Source: Symbiodinium natans
Lineage: Eukaryota; Sar; Dinophyceae; Suessiales; Symbiodiniaceae
Length of the DNA stretch: 64,000 nucleotides
Direction: 5' to 3'
Assembly (NCBI GenBank): GCA_905221605.1
Contig: CAJNDS010000309.1
Coordinates: forward strand, 22,501 to 86,500
In this document: one piece after another, positions 31,010-42,568 of the stretch
How the letters are laid out: each line of letters starts with the position of its first letter
Numbering within the stretch: the stretch's first letter is position 1
Position numbers and translations under genes: made by a program
The notes under the pieces: generated by a model
The model's database searches: none
Told to the model about the DNA's origin: nothing
The model's input: only the letters and a program-made list of their open reading frames with translations

Positions 31010-31109
31010 NNNNNNNNNNNNNNNNNNNNNNNNNNNNNNNNNNNNNNNNNNNNNNNNNNNNNNNNNNNNNNNNNNNNNNNNNNNNNNNNNNNNNNNNNNN
31101 NNNNNNNNN
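31010..31109. other. Assembly gap (100 N) replacing the 5' end of copy 2
   Basis: By offset (11,867) position 31110 equals 19243 of copy 1, so at least about 550 bp (5' LTR, leader and about 94 gag codons) plus a flank are missing here. Confidence 1.
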
Positions 31110-34100
31110 ATGAGGCGTGGGAAGCGGCTCAGCAACAGGAGGAGATTTCGGTTAATGAAACTCGAGAACGCAATAGAACGATGAGATCTCTTGATCAGAA
31201 CGATGGTGACAATATGCAGATACATAAGCAACGATCTCTTGATCGGGACAACGATGAGACCGCCACGTCTTTAAGACAGACAATTTCAGGGTCCCCAGGA
31301 CCAGGATCTCTTGATCCAGACGCGTCACGACGAGGATCTCTTGATCCGACCAGCGATCCACGGGGAGGTCAGTCAAGTTGGAACGCGTTGGAGGCACTAC
31401 GAAGTTCTTTGAGATCAGTTGGCTTGGGAACCAGAAGTGATGAGCAGAACTTGGCAGTTGCTGGTCGTGCGCAGCAAGGGCCTGAAGAGAGGATGAGTCC
31501 TCTCCCACTGGCAGGGGCCTGCGTTGGGACAGGGCCTCTGGCAGTGCGGGAGACCCCTCAGACTCAGGGAGCTCTTGCGGCGCAGGACCTGGCACAGGTT
31601 GGGTCTAGTGGTTTAGGGGTGCGTGGTGTAGAAGGTTTGCTGTACAGGGATCCGATGTCGCATAGCGGGCAAAGCCGGCATTCAGGTAGCGAACTTGCAC
31701 AACTTGTAGAGGGCATGAGCCAGATGCAGGGTCTTCTGCAGGGTGTCCATGCAAGGCTGCAGAGCCTTGAAGAAGCGCGGAGTGTGGGATCAGGTGGATC
31801 TAGAAACACTTACAGCCTAGGTAGGGTAGATATGGAAGCCTTAAGGGCACATTTTGGTGCTTTGGAAATGGATCCATCTGCTCCTAGGAATCCGCCTGTA
31901 GCTCCAGGCCTTGATGGTAAGGAACTAGCGACGCCAGAGCATCCAGTAGAAGCCTATCCCATCCCTCTACATGACAGAACGTCGCAAGCGAGCTCCCCGA
32001 TAGCAACTAGGCCGGTAGAACAACACTTTATCGGGTCACCTGACAGTTTTGGTAGCCAACCTCATGCCCCTTTAACCTCGACATTCCAAAGACCCTTGAT
32101 GCACTTATGGGAAATTGATGCTGGAGTAGGCCTCAGAAGTAGGGAGAGCGCGAGCGATGGCTCCTTGGACCTGTGGGGACAAAGTAGGGGTGATAAGGGG
32201 ATAGGAAAAGGGAATCCTGAACCTCGAAGCCCTGCTCCCCTCCAGGCCCCAATCAATTCCTCTCTGCAAGGCCAAGTAGGTCCCAGCATTCCGCCAGATC
32301 CCGTGCCGACTGTGGCACAAAGGACCGCTCCGGCCCAGGAGCTTACGGTGTGGATAGGGGATGTAGAGTATGAAGTGGGCTTTGAAGGGGGTAGAGCTAC
32401 AGTCAAGGGAAGGGTTGATAGAGGTTTGGATTTCGGTTGCAGTAGGCCAGCGTACAGGCCGCCGTCTCCTCCGCCTCGGCCACCCCAAACAACACCGCCT
32501 CCAAGCCCCCCAGCACACGTTCCTTTTGTGCATCAGGAAATGACCGCAAGTAGTAGCCAGCAAGCATTTGTGCCAGGAGCTTCTGTGCCTGTTCTGAGTA
32601 TGTACCCACGCCCTTTGATGGAGTCTATGCCGGACATGAGAGCGCATGATGATGCTAGGGCGTATGCTCCAGATAGAAGCCGTGAAATCATGTTACCAAC
32701 TCTTGAAATAACTCCAGAAGAGGGACCGCTAGCAGTAGGGGATTGGCTAACGCTAATTGCTCCACTTATCTCGGACTTGGCGCCGGCAGCGTCGACTTGG
32801 TGGGGTTTGGTTGCAGCAGAAGCAGACCGACGCTACAAAGTGTGGCTTCAGTCCCCGCCGCTTGAAAGAGCGGCGCTGAAAGGAGCGCTCCCCGAGAATC
32901 TGCAGGAACCACGCTACATGCGGTTGGAGCAGAGGACGGTTTCGATGCTCATCAAGGCTTTGCCTAAGGATCTCTCTGAAGAACTCATATCGCAAGGGGA
33001 TCTGACAACGGTTGGCGTGCTATTCAGGGTGTTGATTAAGGGTCAGCCTGGCGGGGCCAAAGAGCGACAACTTATCCTCTCTTATCTACACAACCCAGGT
33101 GTGGCTAGTAGTCCTTCGGATGCGAACTTAAAGTTAAGACGATGGTCACGGTGGGCCTCCCGGGGGAGGCAGTTGGGTATTTCGATGCCTGATCCGTCTC
33201 TTCTTCTCAAGGGAATCGACTCGTTGATGGCGGGAGTTCTCAAGAGCTACACGCAAGCCAGCTTTAGACTGTCCTTTGTCAGGGTACAGAGCAGCCTAGA
33301 CCATGCACCCACGCTGGAGTCAGTCCTTTCGTACTTGAAGCATGTTCAGGCCGAAGCGGAGCTTCTCGAGTATGGGTTGGAGTCAGATCCCAAGAAGCCA
33401 CGCGTAGCAAAGGCCACTGAGACTGATGATGTAGCAAGCCCAAACGCCCCAAACAACCCTAGGAAAGGATCTCCAAAAGGGAAGCCTAAAGGGAAGCCGA
33501 AGGGTAAAGACCAAGGGGGTTCCGGGGGTTCCGGGGGTACAAGGGAAGGGCAGGAAAATAAGCCGACGTGCAAGGGGTACCTAACGCCGCGCGGGTGTGC
33601 TTTTGGGGATAATTGTAGAAACCTGCACGACTTTGCAGAAGCTGCTCGGCAACAAGTATGTTATGCTTGCGGAGCCACAGATCCCGCAACGAATCATCGT
33701 CGTCCTGAATGCCCTACTCTTCAAGGTCCTCAGTTCAAGAAAGGGGATAAGGGAGGCAAGGGCGGTAAGGGCAACAAGGGTAACAAGGGTGGGCCTCCAA
33801 AAGGAGGCAAGCCGAACATTGCAGCGGCTACAGTAGAAACCCCAGGACCTGTCATCGCCGAAGTTGCTACAAACGCATCTACACATAGCGGAAACACCTC
33901 CGCAGCTGCAGGGACATCCGCAGAGCAAGAAGCTGGTCGGGTCTTGAAAGGGATTCGTTTGGCATGTCTTCAGGGGCCCGGAGTGGCATCCTTGCAGGAT
34001 GGGGGGAGTCCGGTTTCGTTTGGTCCGGTTTCGTTTGGTGCTTCAACTTCGGATTTGAAGGTCAGTTGTGGTCCGGGGGGAATTGGGGAGGTTGCTTCGA

Positions 34101-34174
34101 ATTTACAGGAATCACCTAGAAGTAGTGAGGGCGGGGTTCCGAAATGGACTCGCCAAGGGCAGATGTTCGGTTAG
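31110..34174 (+). CDS. Gag-like protein, copy 2 (N-terminus missing)
   Basis: 1020 codons remain, reading in frame from 31112 (Glu of NEAWEAAQ). An apparent ATG at 30887 reads through satellite and the N gap and is not a real start. Compared with copy 1, I see only one residue change (LDGREL to LDGKEL, base 31920). Zinc fingers and the Lys/Gly tail are intact. Confidence 0.85.
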
Positions 34175-36198
34175 AGCCGCAAGGGACCGTTCATCCAGAT
34201 TGGCTAGAGCCGGAAGGGGCCAATCGCCTGAGCTGGCTAGAGCCAGATGGGGCCAGCGAGAGCAGGGATCGGCTAGAGCCGGATGGAGCCGACATGGGTG
34301 ATTTCCGTGAATTGAAGCTTCCAGGGTTTGAAAAGGATGTTCCTAGGTTCTGTACGTTTGGTGTAGAGGTTGTTGTTGGTGAAGATGAGCGTATTTCAGT
34401 TGCAGAAGCTTTCTTGGATTCAGGCGCGACTCATGTGTACCGATATGCGCAAGTCAGAGAGTATCAATCTGCAGTGGCCTGTGACATTATGCTTCCGGTA
34501 GGTCTATCTGTAGGGCGAATGTCATCAAAGGGGTCCTTGCTTTCCATGGACACGAAGCCTGCGGTAATCCCTCTGGGAAAGGTGGTTGAGGTCCTAGGAT
34601 GTGAAGTCCGTTGGGATTTTCAGGGACCACTTGTCAAGCATCCACTAAGAGGGCTTTTGGGTGTAAGGACTGTTCATGGCAGGATGGTCCTAGGAGTAGC
34701 AGATGCCCGAGCTCTGGTCGATGAACTAGAGACTGCGTGGGAGCTAGGGGTTACTCGTGAAGATCCAAGCCCATCGTTGCGGGTAGTGGAATCTGCGGGG
34801 AGCCAAGGGCAACCGTGCGTGTCTGTGAGATTTCTGAAAGCGGAAGAAAACACCTTGGGACTAATCGATGGCGGGGCTACTAACGCGCTTCGTCAAGGAT
34901 CTGCCAAGGAGCTTCAGCAGGCTAGTGTAGTAAAAGTGGAGTTGGCTGCTGGACAAACTGAGCTTCGGATGAATGAGCAAGGCACCCTGCTCACTGCGCA
35001 TAGGGTCACTCCGATACTGCCTCTAGGGCCCGCGATTGAGTGTCTGGGTATGGTTTTAGAGTGGTCAACAGAGGGGATTCGCCTGACTCACCCTACGAGA
35101 GGTGAGCTTCCGGTTACCTTGGTCAAGGGTTGTCCTATGATCGCTCAAGAGTTGCTGATGGACTTGATTCTGGAATTGGAGGACAAGATCAGAGTCAGGG
35201 AACTGAGAGTCAAGGCTATGCAGTTAAGTGAGAGTCCGGATTTTGAGATCCAAGGGTCTTTGAAGGAGGCTCTAAATGCCTGTAGGGGAGATGCCAAGAA
35301 AGAGTCAGTCGTTCTGGCTGCATACGCTAAGAAGATCTTCCCGGAGGTGCCTCACGACATCCTTCAGCAGGTCGCTCCTTTGCAGGTGAACCCTGAAACC
35401 AACGATGCCCAAACAACAGGTCTGAATCGCAGGGCTCGACGTAGGCTAAAGAAAGCGCAACGGGTGCTGGTACATCTGTGCTCGGGGCAACAATCCTGGA
35501 AGGCTAAGCATGATGAGGCCTTTCTAGAGGTAGAATTGAATCGGGGAAGGGACTTGTTTAACGAGTCTCTCCATTCGTATGTACTTCAAGAGATCCTGTC
35601 TGGCAAAGTAAAAGGGATACTGGGTGGTCCTCCGTGTAGGACGATGTCACGGTCTAGGGCTAGGTCTCCGGGACCACGCGTTTTGAGGGCGAGACATGGA
35701 ATCGAGCGGTTCGGACTAGAGGGATTGACAGGTAAGGAGAGGACTTTGGCGATTCGAGATACCGTACTAATCTTGAGAATGCTCTTCTTGATGCATGTGA
35801 CTCAGGAGGTTCAGGAAGGGAATGCGTATCTTGGGTTTGAGCACCCCAGGGATCCTGCGGAGCTGGATCCTTCCCCTGAGGCACAAGCGTTGCCATCGCT
35901 TTGGGAATGGCCTGAAATCAAAGGGTTAGGGCTGTATAAAGTACGGTTTGACCAGGGCGCTTTAGGGCATGACCATGTAAAACCATCGGTCTTTGCAACG
36001 TCCTCGTGGATGGTAGCCGAAGAACTTTCCGACAAGGTTGTTCCTCCGACCGCGCGGTGGATCTCTACCTCTAGTGACACAGAGTCCTTAAGAGAAAGGA
36101 TGGAGCGCACAAGTAAGGCCTCGAAATGGCGCCGGGATTGGTATCCATTCTTCAGCGAGGGTGGGAGTTGTGGTCTAGTAGCAGAGAAGAAAATGTGA
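34144..36198 (+). CDS. Protease plus methyltransferase-like protein, copy 2
   Basis: 684 codons, with no amino-acid difference from copy 1 that I can see. The LDSGATH, IDGGATN, VHLCSG, GGPPC and FEHP motifs are all retained. It has the same overlaps and the same CGAAATGG context at its start. Confidence 0.75.
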   Translation: MDSPRADVRLEPQGTVHPDWLEPEGANRLSWLEPDGASESRDRLEPDGADMGDFRELKLPGFEKDVPRFCTFGVEVVVGEDERISVAEAFLDSGATHVYRYAQVREYQSAVACDIMLPVGLSVGRMSSKGSLLSMDTKPAVIPLGKVVEVLGCEVRWDFQGPLVKHPLRGLLGVRTVHGRMVLGVADARALVDELETAWELGVTREDPSPSLRVVESAGSQGQPCVSVRFLKAEENTLGLIDGGATNALRQGSAKELQQASVVKVELAAGQTELRMNEQGTLLTAHRVTPILPLGPAIECLGMVLEWSTEGIRLTHPTRGELPVTLVKGCPMIAQELLMDLILELEDKIRVRELRVKAMQLSESPDFEIQGSLKEALNACRGDAKKESVVLAAYAKKIFPEVPHDILQQVAPLQVNPETNDAQTTGLNRRARRRLKKAQRVLVHLCSGQQSWKAKHDEAFLEVELNRGRDLFNESLHSYVLQEILSGKVKGILGGPPCRTMSRSRARSPGPRVLRARHGIERFGLEGLTGKERTLAIRDTVLILRMLFLMHVTQEVQEGNAYLGFEHPRDPAELDPSPEAQALPSLWEWPEIKGLGLYKVRFDQGALGHDHVKPSVFATSSWMVAEELSDKVVPPTARWISTSSDTESLRERMERTSKASKWRRDWYPFFSEGGSCGLVAEKKM

Positions 36199-39100
36199 AT
36201 GCGGTAAGGGACAGGATTCGGCTTTTGTCCGGGCTCATGATAGATGAAGGAATGGACCCTGAAGTAGTGCGCAGAATCTGTAGCGAGCTGAATCCTCCTT
36301 TCCCTAGAGTATCCCGCCTTAAACCGAAGGAGCAGTCCTTTAAAGAACATTGCCAACGTGGGCACGCTCCATGGCGGGGTGACTGCCGAGCCTGCCTAGA
36401 ATCGGCAGCATTCCACCATCCTTGCCGTCGTAGAAAGCATGCGCATATGTTTTCCCTTTGCGTAGATCTTACGGGTCCTTATACTAAAGGTTCAGATCAG
36501 GAGGGCATTGCGCGGTATGCAGTCGTAGGAGTATACACCTTCCCAAGATTCTGGAAAAATGGTGAGCCAGTTGAAGATGACGGACGTGGGGTAGGTGTTA
36601 TCTCTGAAAACGAGGGAGACAAAGAGGATATGGGCAAAGCGGGAGAGCAGGACGAGCCAATACCAAACCCAGATGAGTGGGCAGAAATTGAAGGCGAAGA
36701 GGAGCCTGCGGCAGATCCACTTCCGGCAGATGTGGACGAGGTAAAGAAAGAGGAGCGTAGATGGAAAGCCATTTGTGAGGCCTCACTGGACCCTCTGCCG
36801 GCGATCAGGATTCCGTTTCTAATTCCGGTGTACAAAAAGAGTCCGAAACAGGTCACTGAAGCCGTGGCTCGTATCTTCATAAGGTTAAAGACTTTAGGAC
36901 TACCTCTTCACCGAGTCCATAGCGACCGCGGAGCGGAATTCGTTAACAAGACCTTCTTATCATGGTGTAGGGCGAGAGACCTGCATGTCACGACAACTGC
37001 AGCAGATCTCCCTCAGTCCAACGGCCTTGCGGAGCGCTTCATAGGCTTTATCAAACGACAAGCCCGATCCCTTCTACATTCTGTAGGTGCTAGGTCTAGC
37101 GACTGGCCTCATGCGATGAGATACTCGGTCGAAACAATGTATGATGAAGCAATGAGGGGCCTGGGTGTGATTCCTAAAAGGCAACAGCTTCCCTTTGGCG
37201 CGAATATCTATGTCAGGGAACGTACCTGGAGGTGGGCATCATGGACAGCGAGAGCAGTTCAGGCCACCGTCCTGGCGCCGTCGGAGCATGTCTCAAAGGG
37301 TTGGGTGGTGCGAGTGACCCGCCCTGATGGAACCCCAGTACTCCTAATAACTACTTTAGCTTATCAAAAGGTTAGGGAGCCGGAACCGTTGAATGCACCT
37401 CCAGAAGCAGCAGAACAGCCTAGTGAGGCCTTTCCGGTGGACAGTCCGGCTGCTGGTAGTAGACCTAAAGCGCCACGTCCACTAGGAGGTTTCATTACGG
37501 GTCGTGAGAGTAGGGTGCCTTCTGAAGCCGAGCCTCCGTTGCCTCCACCAGCTGATGCACCAAGTGTCCCCCGTCGACGTATCAGGGCCAAAGGAGGGTT
37601 GCGCCGCCTAGTGCCGCAAGGGGGAGGACCTGAAATGTTGGGAATGTTGCAGAAGTTAAAGAGTCTTGGAGTCAGCTGGGTGGATGAGGATGAGAATCAT
37701 TCGGGATCGGGGGAGTCGGAGGACGAGGAGTCGGGTCATACGATCTTGTTTGCACTTCCAGTAGAAGAAAGCTCATTCAAGGTGTGTCATGTTGAAGCCG
37801 TAGATGGGGTGGAACAAGAAGCCAAACTCCTTAGAGAACAGGGAGCTATGTCAAGGAGAGCGGTTTGTGATTTGGTACTTCGGAGTAAGTGGCCTTCGTG
37901 TAGAAATCACAGGAGGGCCGATAAGACAACGCATGAAAAGGGTAGGCTAGCGGTTCTTGGTGCTTTTGCTCACGGGGGTATTTATGGAGTCACCCAGGTA
38001 ACGCACCAAAAGCCAGAAATGGTAAAAACCCTGAACGTGTATCTCCGTCAAGAAGTCCCAGATGCCACCTATACTGCGATCCTGGTTAGTCAGAGGGGTC
38101 CTTCAGAATGGCACCGAGATGTCAACAATGCGGAAGGGTCCATCAACTGGGTAGTTCCATTAGGAGATTTTCAAGGTGGCGAAATTAGAGTGTTACCTGA
38201 AGGGCTAAGAACCGATGAAGCTGATGTAGATGAGCATATGGGCATCTTGTACCCCCCAGCAAATCATCCAGTGTCATTCAATCCCAAAAGGAGACACAAG
38301 GTTCTTCCTCATACCGGGAATCGTCTCGTCTTGGTTGCCTATACACCTCGAGGATGGACTCGTCTTCCAGAGTCGACGATAAAGGAACTTCGGGAGCTTG
38401 GGTTTCCGGTTCCTCCGCTGCCTAAGGGATCCGAGCCAGTAGTCAGAGCTGTTTCAGTAGCCTATGTCGGCGACGACAGTAGTGAAGGCGATGGTGGCTT
38501 AGGCTGCACCATTGTAGATGACCAGCAGTATGCCATGGATGAGAAGTTGGTAGAAATGCTGCAAGCTGACCTTTACTTCCTCTCACGGGTCTTTTCTTGG
38601 GAGTGTCAGTTGGCGTCCGAAACGCTGAGGGAAGCCGGGCCGTCAAACTGCCCAAGCATGTGCTACATCAACATGTTGGACTCGCAAATCCAAGAGCTGC
38701 AAGAGGAGTTGCTGTGGATCGATTCCGGGACAAAGCTTGATGGCACTGTCAGCGGGCATGATGACGAGAGGCTAGCCAAGGCTATGATAAGGACACTAGC
38801 AGTGAAGGAAAGCGAGAAGGGCCCACAAGAAGAAAGTGAGCCAGAGGCTATCGACCCGCAGCAAGCAGCGGGCGAACTTGAAAAGTGGGTCCCCCCACTG
38901 TTGGACGAATACACTGGGTTACGCTTTCAATATGAAGCCATCTACCCCATCGACGTGAACCAGTTGTGTGAGGAAGATGTGCAGAGTGGAGCAATAGAAA
39001 TCCTACCTGCAAAGGTGGTGTTCACGAGAAAGCCACCGGTGGGAAAAAGACGCGCGCGCATAGTGGCGTGCGGAAACTTTCAGCAGAAGACCTGGAGCGA

Positions 39101-41912
39101 TCAAGTTGCAGTTGCTCGTCGAGAGGTATACGCCTCTGGGCTAGACACCATCGCGTTGAGAATCCAGTTGCGACAGGCGTCTCTATGTGGGTGGACCGCT
39201 GCAATCCTAGACATAAGAAAAGCCTTCCTGTATGCGCCGCTGCACGAACGGAAGGGAAAAGGAAAACGCATAATCTTGATGCCGCCTAAAATACTGGTCA
39301 AGGCCAAGATAATCCCACCGTCGGAGCGATGGGTTATCCAGAGAGCACTATACGGCTTGGACTTAAGCCCGGCGGCATGGAGCCGACACCGTGACAAATG
39401 TCTTTCTCAGCTGAAGTGGGCCTTCGAGGGTTTGGAGTACAGACTAACACAGAGCGATTCCGAACCGTCTCTTTGGAAAATCCAGGATTCCAGCAACGCT
39501 TTGAAGGGGCTCATTGGCGTATATGTTGACGATATGCTCTTGAGTGCTTGCAGAGGCTTATTGGAATCAGTGGCAGGGGCCATTCAGACGCTTTGGGAGA
39601 CCAGCGACATTAAGTTTGCGGAGGACGGTTTGCACTTTCTTGGTGTTGATATCCGGCTGCACAATGGTAGGTATTACCTAACACAAGTGAGCTATGTCAC
39701 CGAGTTGCTGAACAGGCATCCCGAAATTGAGGGGACTGCGTCGACGCCGTATCCAGCTGAGAAGGATCAGGAGACCCAAGAAGAGAATATCCAGATGGAG
39801 TCGGTTCGCTTAGTGCAGGGGCTGATTGGAGAATTAACGTGGTTGGCCACGAAAACAAGGTTGGATATCGCGTGGGCGGTGAACCGTGCTTCTCAGCTTT
39901 CTAGCAAGCGTCCTAGCAGGGCGATTGCAGTGTGCCAAAACATCGTGCGATATCTCCGAGGAAAGCCGGATTTGGGCCTGGTGTACGGGCCGAAGCCTGC
40001 GCAGGGCGTGAAGGTCGAAATGACGGAGGGGACTCTAGAAGTCGCCACAGACGCGTCGTTTGCACCGCTGGGCGAAAAGTCACAAACCGGCGTGGTGTTA
40101 AAATGGGCCGGCGCTGTCATCGGCTGGGTTTCCTCAAAGCAGACGTTCGTCTGCCTGAGTTCGGCAGAAGCTGAGCTATATGCGGCCATGGAAGGTATGG
40201 TCATGACAGACAGTGTCAGTGACCTGGTACGCGAACTAGTAGGGCAGGTGGCGCCAGCTCTCTATTCGGACAACGTTGCATGCACTTGCTTGATCGCTCT
40301 CCCGGCGGGCTCATGGAGAACCCGTCATTTGAGACTTCGCGCGAGAAGATTGCACGAGAGAATAGAGAATGAGGAGCTTCAATGTTTTCACCTACCAGGG
40401 GAGGTCATGACCGCGGACCTATTAACCAAGTCGCTTTCGTCTCAGAGGATGCAGAAGCTACTTGACTTGGCTGGAGTCGTCCAGTTGTCCCATGTCTTAA
40501 GATGCGCCGTGGTGGTGCTGAGCATCTCCAGAGCGCAAGCTCAGCCATCTGAAGATGAAGAAGATGAAGCGTCATGGGTTCCACTTCTGCTAGTAATGGG
40601 GTTCACGGTCTTAATCGCAAGACTTTTGGAACTGTGTTTGCGATGGTGTTGGAGTCAAGGGGCAAGGAGACTTAGAGATCTTCAGGGGCCACCTGAGAAC
40701 GGAGAACTAGTAGGGTCTGTTCTAGAACAAGTATCTTCGCAGGGAGCTGTAGACGGGTCTGAGGTGACAGTAGTCGCTTTTGGGGATGACGTTGGACTGG
40801 TAGGGCCAGAGGATCAGGTCGAAGTTGTGGCTGCGGACTTGATCGCTAGGGCGCTAGAAGAAGAAGAACGAGCCTTGTTTCATAGGTGGTATGCTCTATA
40901 TGTTGAGCCCTATGATCCCTACGACCCGTTGTTAGATGAGTCCCCATCCCGCAGAGCCTCTCTTGAAGACATTTGGTCGGAACCTCAAAGCCCAAATCCC
41001 GAACCTGAAATAGGACAGGGGTCTAGGACCGGGGGAGTAGAACTGTCTCAGGCGGCAGGGCCTAAAACTAAAGCTCCAGATCCTAAGTCAAGTACCCAAA
41101 CTTCCTTTCAGGGGCACCATCCCTCGTTGAGTTCTGGGCTTTCGGAAGAGTCTCTGGTTTCGGGTGGGAGTCTTGAAGTAGACCCTAAGAGTAAGCCTCC
41201 TGCACCAAAACCGCCCCCGGATGGTTGGTTGGGAACCGTTGTAAAAAGGCCTCCGCCCGTGACATCGCAGTCTGTAGCTATCCCTATCCCTAAGCCGAAA
41301 CTACCGCCTGAAGGTTGGTTGGGAACTGTTGCCCCAAAGCATCCAACCGCGAAGGCACAGTCTGTAGGTGTCCCAAAGTCTCCTCCTGTTAAGCAACCCC
41401 CACCAGCTCCGAAATTGAACCCGCAAGCTCATCAGGACATGATATTAATCGCGCAGACACAAGAATTGATTCAGTGGGAGCTTCGCCGAAATCTCGGCCA
41501 TCAGCCCATTGAAGGGCTCAGAGATAACTTCCACTACATTCCCGAACTTGGTCTGCTGATAAGATGGCATCCGATGTGGCGCCAACAGTTCTTCGACCCA
41601 AGTCGGACAGCACTTCCGATATCACTAAGCAGGTTGGTTGGGGATCGTCGGTCTTTCTGTATCTTCAAGGATGGTACCAGTGGCATTCTTGATGACAACT
41701 TCAGGGTCACGCGCCAAGGGGCGAACGTCTCAACGATGCAATGGCAGGGGAGAACTGAGTTCCTTGTAGCTCCTCCAACCCCTATAGCTCCTGTACCAAA
41801 CCCTCCTCCAAGCAAATCGAAAGCCGCAGGTCCCAAACCAAAATCTAAGCCGAAATCTCAATCGAAAGCCGAGCCGAAGCCGAAAACACCACCACGTCGC
41901 TTAACACAGTGA
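36126..41912 (+). CDS. Copia Pol with 2OG-Fe(II) oxygenase-like domain, copy 2
   Basis: 1928 codons, six fewer than copy 1: 18 bp (26981-26998 of copy 1, in the linker before reverse transcriptase) are absent after 38847. Other changes are GEKED to GDKED and FIGLIKR to FIGFIKR in integrase, CTTVDD to CTIVDD, and LLRACR to LLSACR just after YVDD. All catalytic-type residues listed for copy 1 are kept, including the oxygenase H-x-D...H...R set, D-x35-E and YVDD (now 1133-1136). Confidence 0.9.
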   Translation: MAPGLVSILQRGWELWSSSREENVNAVRDRIRLLSGLMIDEGMDPEVVRRICSELNPPFPRVSRLKPKEQSFKEHCQRGHAPWRGDCRACLESAAFHHPCRRRKHAHMFSLCVDLTGPYTKGSDQEGIARYAVVGVYTFPRFWKNGEPVEDDGRGVGVISENEGDKEDMGKAGEQDEPIPNPDEWAEIEGEEEPAADPLPADVDEVKKEERRWKAICEASLDPLPAIRIPFLIPVYKKSPKQVTEAVARIFIRLKTLGLPLHRVHSDRGAEFVNKTFLSWCRARDLHVTTTAADLPQSNGLAERFIGFIKRQARSLLHSVGARSSDWPHAMRYSVETMYDEAMRGLGVIPKRQQLPFGANIYVRERTWRWASWTARAVQATVLAPSEHVSKGWVVRVTRPDGTPVLLITTLAYQKVREPEPLNAPPEAAEQPSEAFPVDSPAAGSRPKAPRPLGGFITGRESRVPSEAEPPLPPPADAPSVPRRRIRAKGGLRRLVPQGGGPEMLGMLQKLKSLGVSWVDEDENHSGSGESEDEESGHTILFALPVEESSFKVCHVEAVDGVEQEAKLLREQGAMSRRAVCDLVLRSKWPSCRNHRRADKTTHEKGRLAVLGAFAHGGIYGVTQVTHQKPEMVKTLNVYLRQEVPDATYTAILVSQRGPSEWHRDVNNAEGSINWVVPLGDFQGGEIRVLPEGLRTDEADVDEHMGILYPPANHPVSFNPKRRHKVLPHTGNRLVLVAYTPRGWTRLPESTIKELRELGFPVPPLPKGSEPVVRAVSVAYVGDDSSEGDGGLGCTIVDDQQYAMDEKLVEMLQADLYFLSRVFSWECQLASETLREAGPSNCPSMCYINMLDSQIQELQEELLWIDSGTKLDGTVSGHDDERLAKAMIRTLAVKESEKGPQEESEPEAIDPQQAAGELEKWVPPLLDEYTGLRFQYEAIYPIDVNQLCEEDVQSGAIEILPAKVVFTRKPPVGKRRARIVACGNFQQKTWSDQVAVARREVYASGLDTIALRIQLRQASLCGWTAAILDIRKAFLYAPLHERKGKGKRIILMPPKILVKAKIIPPSERWVIQRALYGLDLSPAAWSRHRDKCLSQLKWAFEGLEYRLTQSDSEPSLWKIQDSSNALKGLIGVYVDDMLLSACRGLLESVAGAIQTLWETSDIKFAEDGLHFLGVDIRLHNGRYYLTQVSYVTELLNRHPEIEGTASTPYPAEKDQETQEENIQMESVRLVQGLIGELTWLATKTRLDIAWAVNRASQLSSKRPSRAIAVCQNIVRYLRGKPDLGLVYGPKPAQGVKVEMTEGTLEVATDASFAPLGEKSQTGVVLKWAGAVIGWVSSKQTFVCLSSAEAELYAAMEGMVMTDSVSDLVRELVGQVAPALYSDNVACTCLIALPAGSWRTRHLRLRARRLHERIENEELQCFHLPGEVMTADLLTKSLSSQRMQKLLDLAGVVQLSHVLRCAVVVLSISRAQAQPSEDEEDEASWVPLLLVMGFTVLIARLLELCLRWCWSQGARRLRDLQGPPENGELVGSVLEQVSSQGAVDGSEVTVVAFGDDVGLVGPEDQVEVVAADLIARALEEEERALFHRWYALYVEPYDPYDPLLDESPSRRASLEDIWSEPQSPNPEPEIGQGSRTGGVELSQAAGPKTKAPDPKSSTQTSFQGHHPSLSSGLSEESLVSGGSLEVDPKSKPPAPKPPPDGWLGTVVKRPPPVTSQSVAIPIPKPKLPPEGWLGTVAPKHPTAKAQSVGVPKSPPVKQPPPAPKLNPQAHQDMILIAQTQELIQWELRRNLGHQPIEGLRDNFHYIPELGLLIRWHPMWRQQFFDPSRTALPISLSRLVGDRRSFCIFKDGTSGILDDNFRVTRQGANVSTMQWQGRTEFLVAPPTPIAPVPNPPPSKSKAAGPKPKSKPKSQSKAEPKPKTPPRRLTQ

Positions 41913-42414
41913 AGCGGAAACTGTAGACCTCAAACAAGGCGTACTCCTAGAAGTCCTGATTCCTAGTCTTAAGTGATGTAGGTTTTGGGTGTTTAGATAG
42001 GGTTGACGGGGTAAGTTCTCCTTCCTTTGGGGCCAGTAGCGTCTTAAAGGGTTTTCTAGGTCCTATGCTTGGTACAGATAAGTATGTGGACACCGTCTTG
42101 CGTAAGCTGGTTTTCCGTAGTCTTGAGCGTCGCAGAGTGTTTGAAACCGCAGTATCGTTTAGAGCATCTTGATCGTAGGCAGCCGGTAAGTGCTGCTATT
42201 GTTTCCGAGAAGGGGAGCTCGCTGGACTTTTGGGATTCCTGTCCTGTCCTTAGGCGTCCCCCCGTAGATCTCCTTTAGATCTCCGTTGTTGGTGTTGTTA
42301 CGCAGAAAAGGCCTTGAGCTTTGAGCACTCACTCCACGGCCTAACAACTACCTGGCCAAGTGTTTGAAAGAGTGGTGTGCCTTAGATATGAGTTTGCATG
42401 CTGCAAAGGGGGAG
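41913..42414 (+). other. 3' untranslated region and polypurine tract, copy 2
   Basis: Same as in copy 1 with one visible substitution (ggacctttgg to ggacttttgg). The polypurine tract AAAGGGGGAG is at 42405-42414. Confidence 0.8.
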
Positions 42415-42568
42415 TCTTGATGATGAAGCATCATATCCCTTCTGCAGGCCTTTTAGCTATGATCAAGTGCAGTATCTGAAAAGGGCGATTTGACTTGTGC
42501 GAGTTCACAGGTGTCTTGGCAGCATTAACCCTAAACCCTAACCTCTAATCTAAGGGTTGGTTTCCTTA
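42415..42568 (+). repeat. 3' LTR, copy 2
   Basis: 154 bp, identical to the 3' LTR of copy 1 (has ctgaaaag). Followed by CCTGG at 42569-42573. Confidence 0.93.

Larger units (their letters stand above)
31110..42568 (+). mobile_element. Copia-like LTR retrotransposon, copy 2 (5' end in gap)
   Basis: Collinear with copy 1 from within gag to the 3' LTR. I see only about seven single-base differences and one in-frame 18-bp deletion over about 11.4 kb. All three frames remain open. The 3' LTR (42415-42568) and the following CCTGG match copy 1. The same 68-bp flank follows, so this is either an independent hit in an equivalent satellite unit, a segmental duplication of unit plus element, or an allelic copy placed in tandem by the assembler. 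Confidence 0.92.

Noticed and set aside
30887-31109. Gag start at 30887 for copy 2, giving a 1095-residue protein
   Set aside because: The first part is satellite and N-gap translation; alignment to copy 1 shows the true N-terminus is missing.
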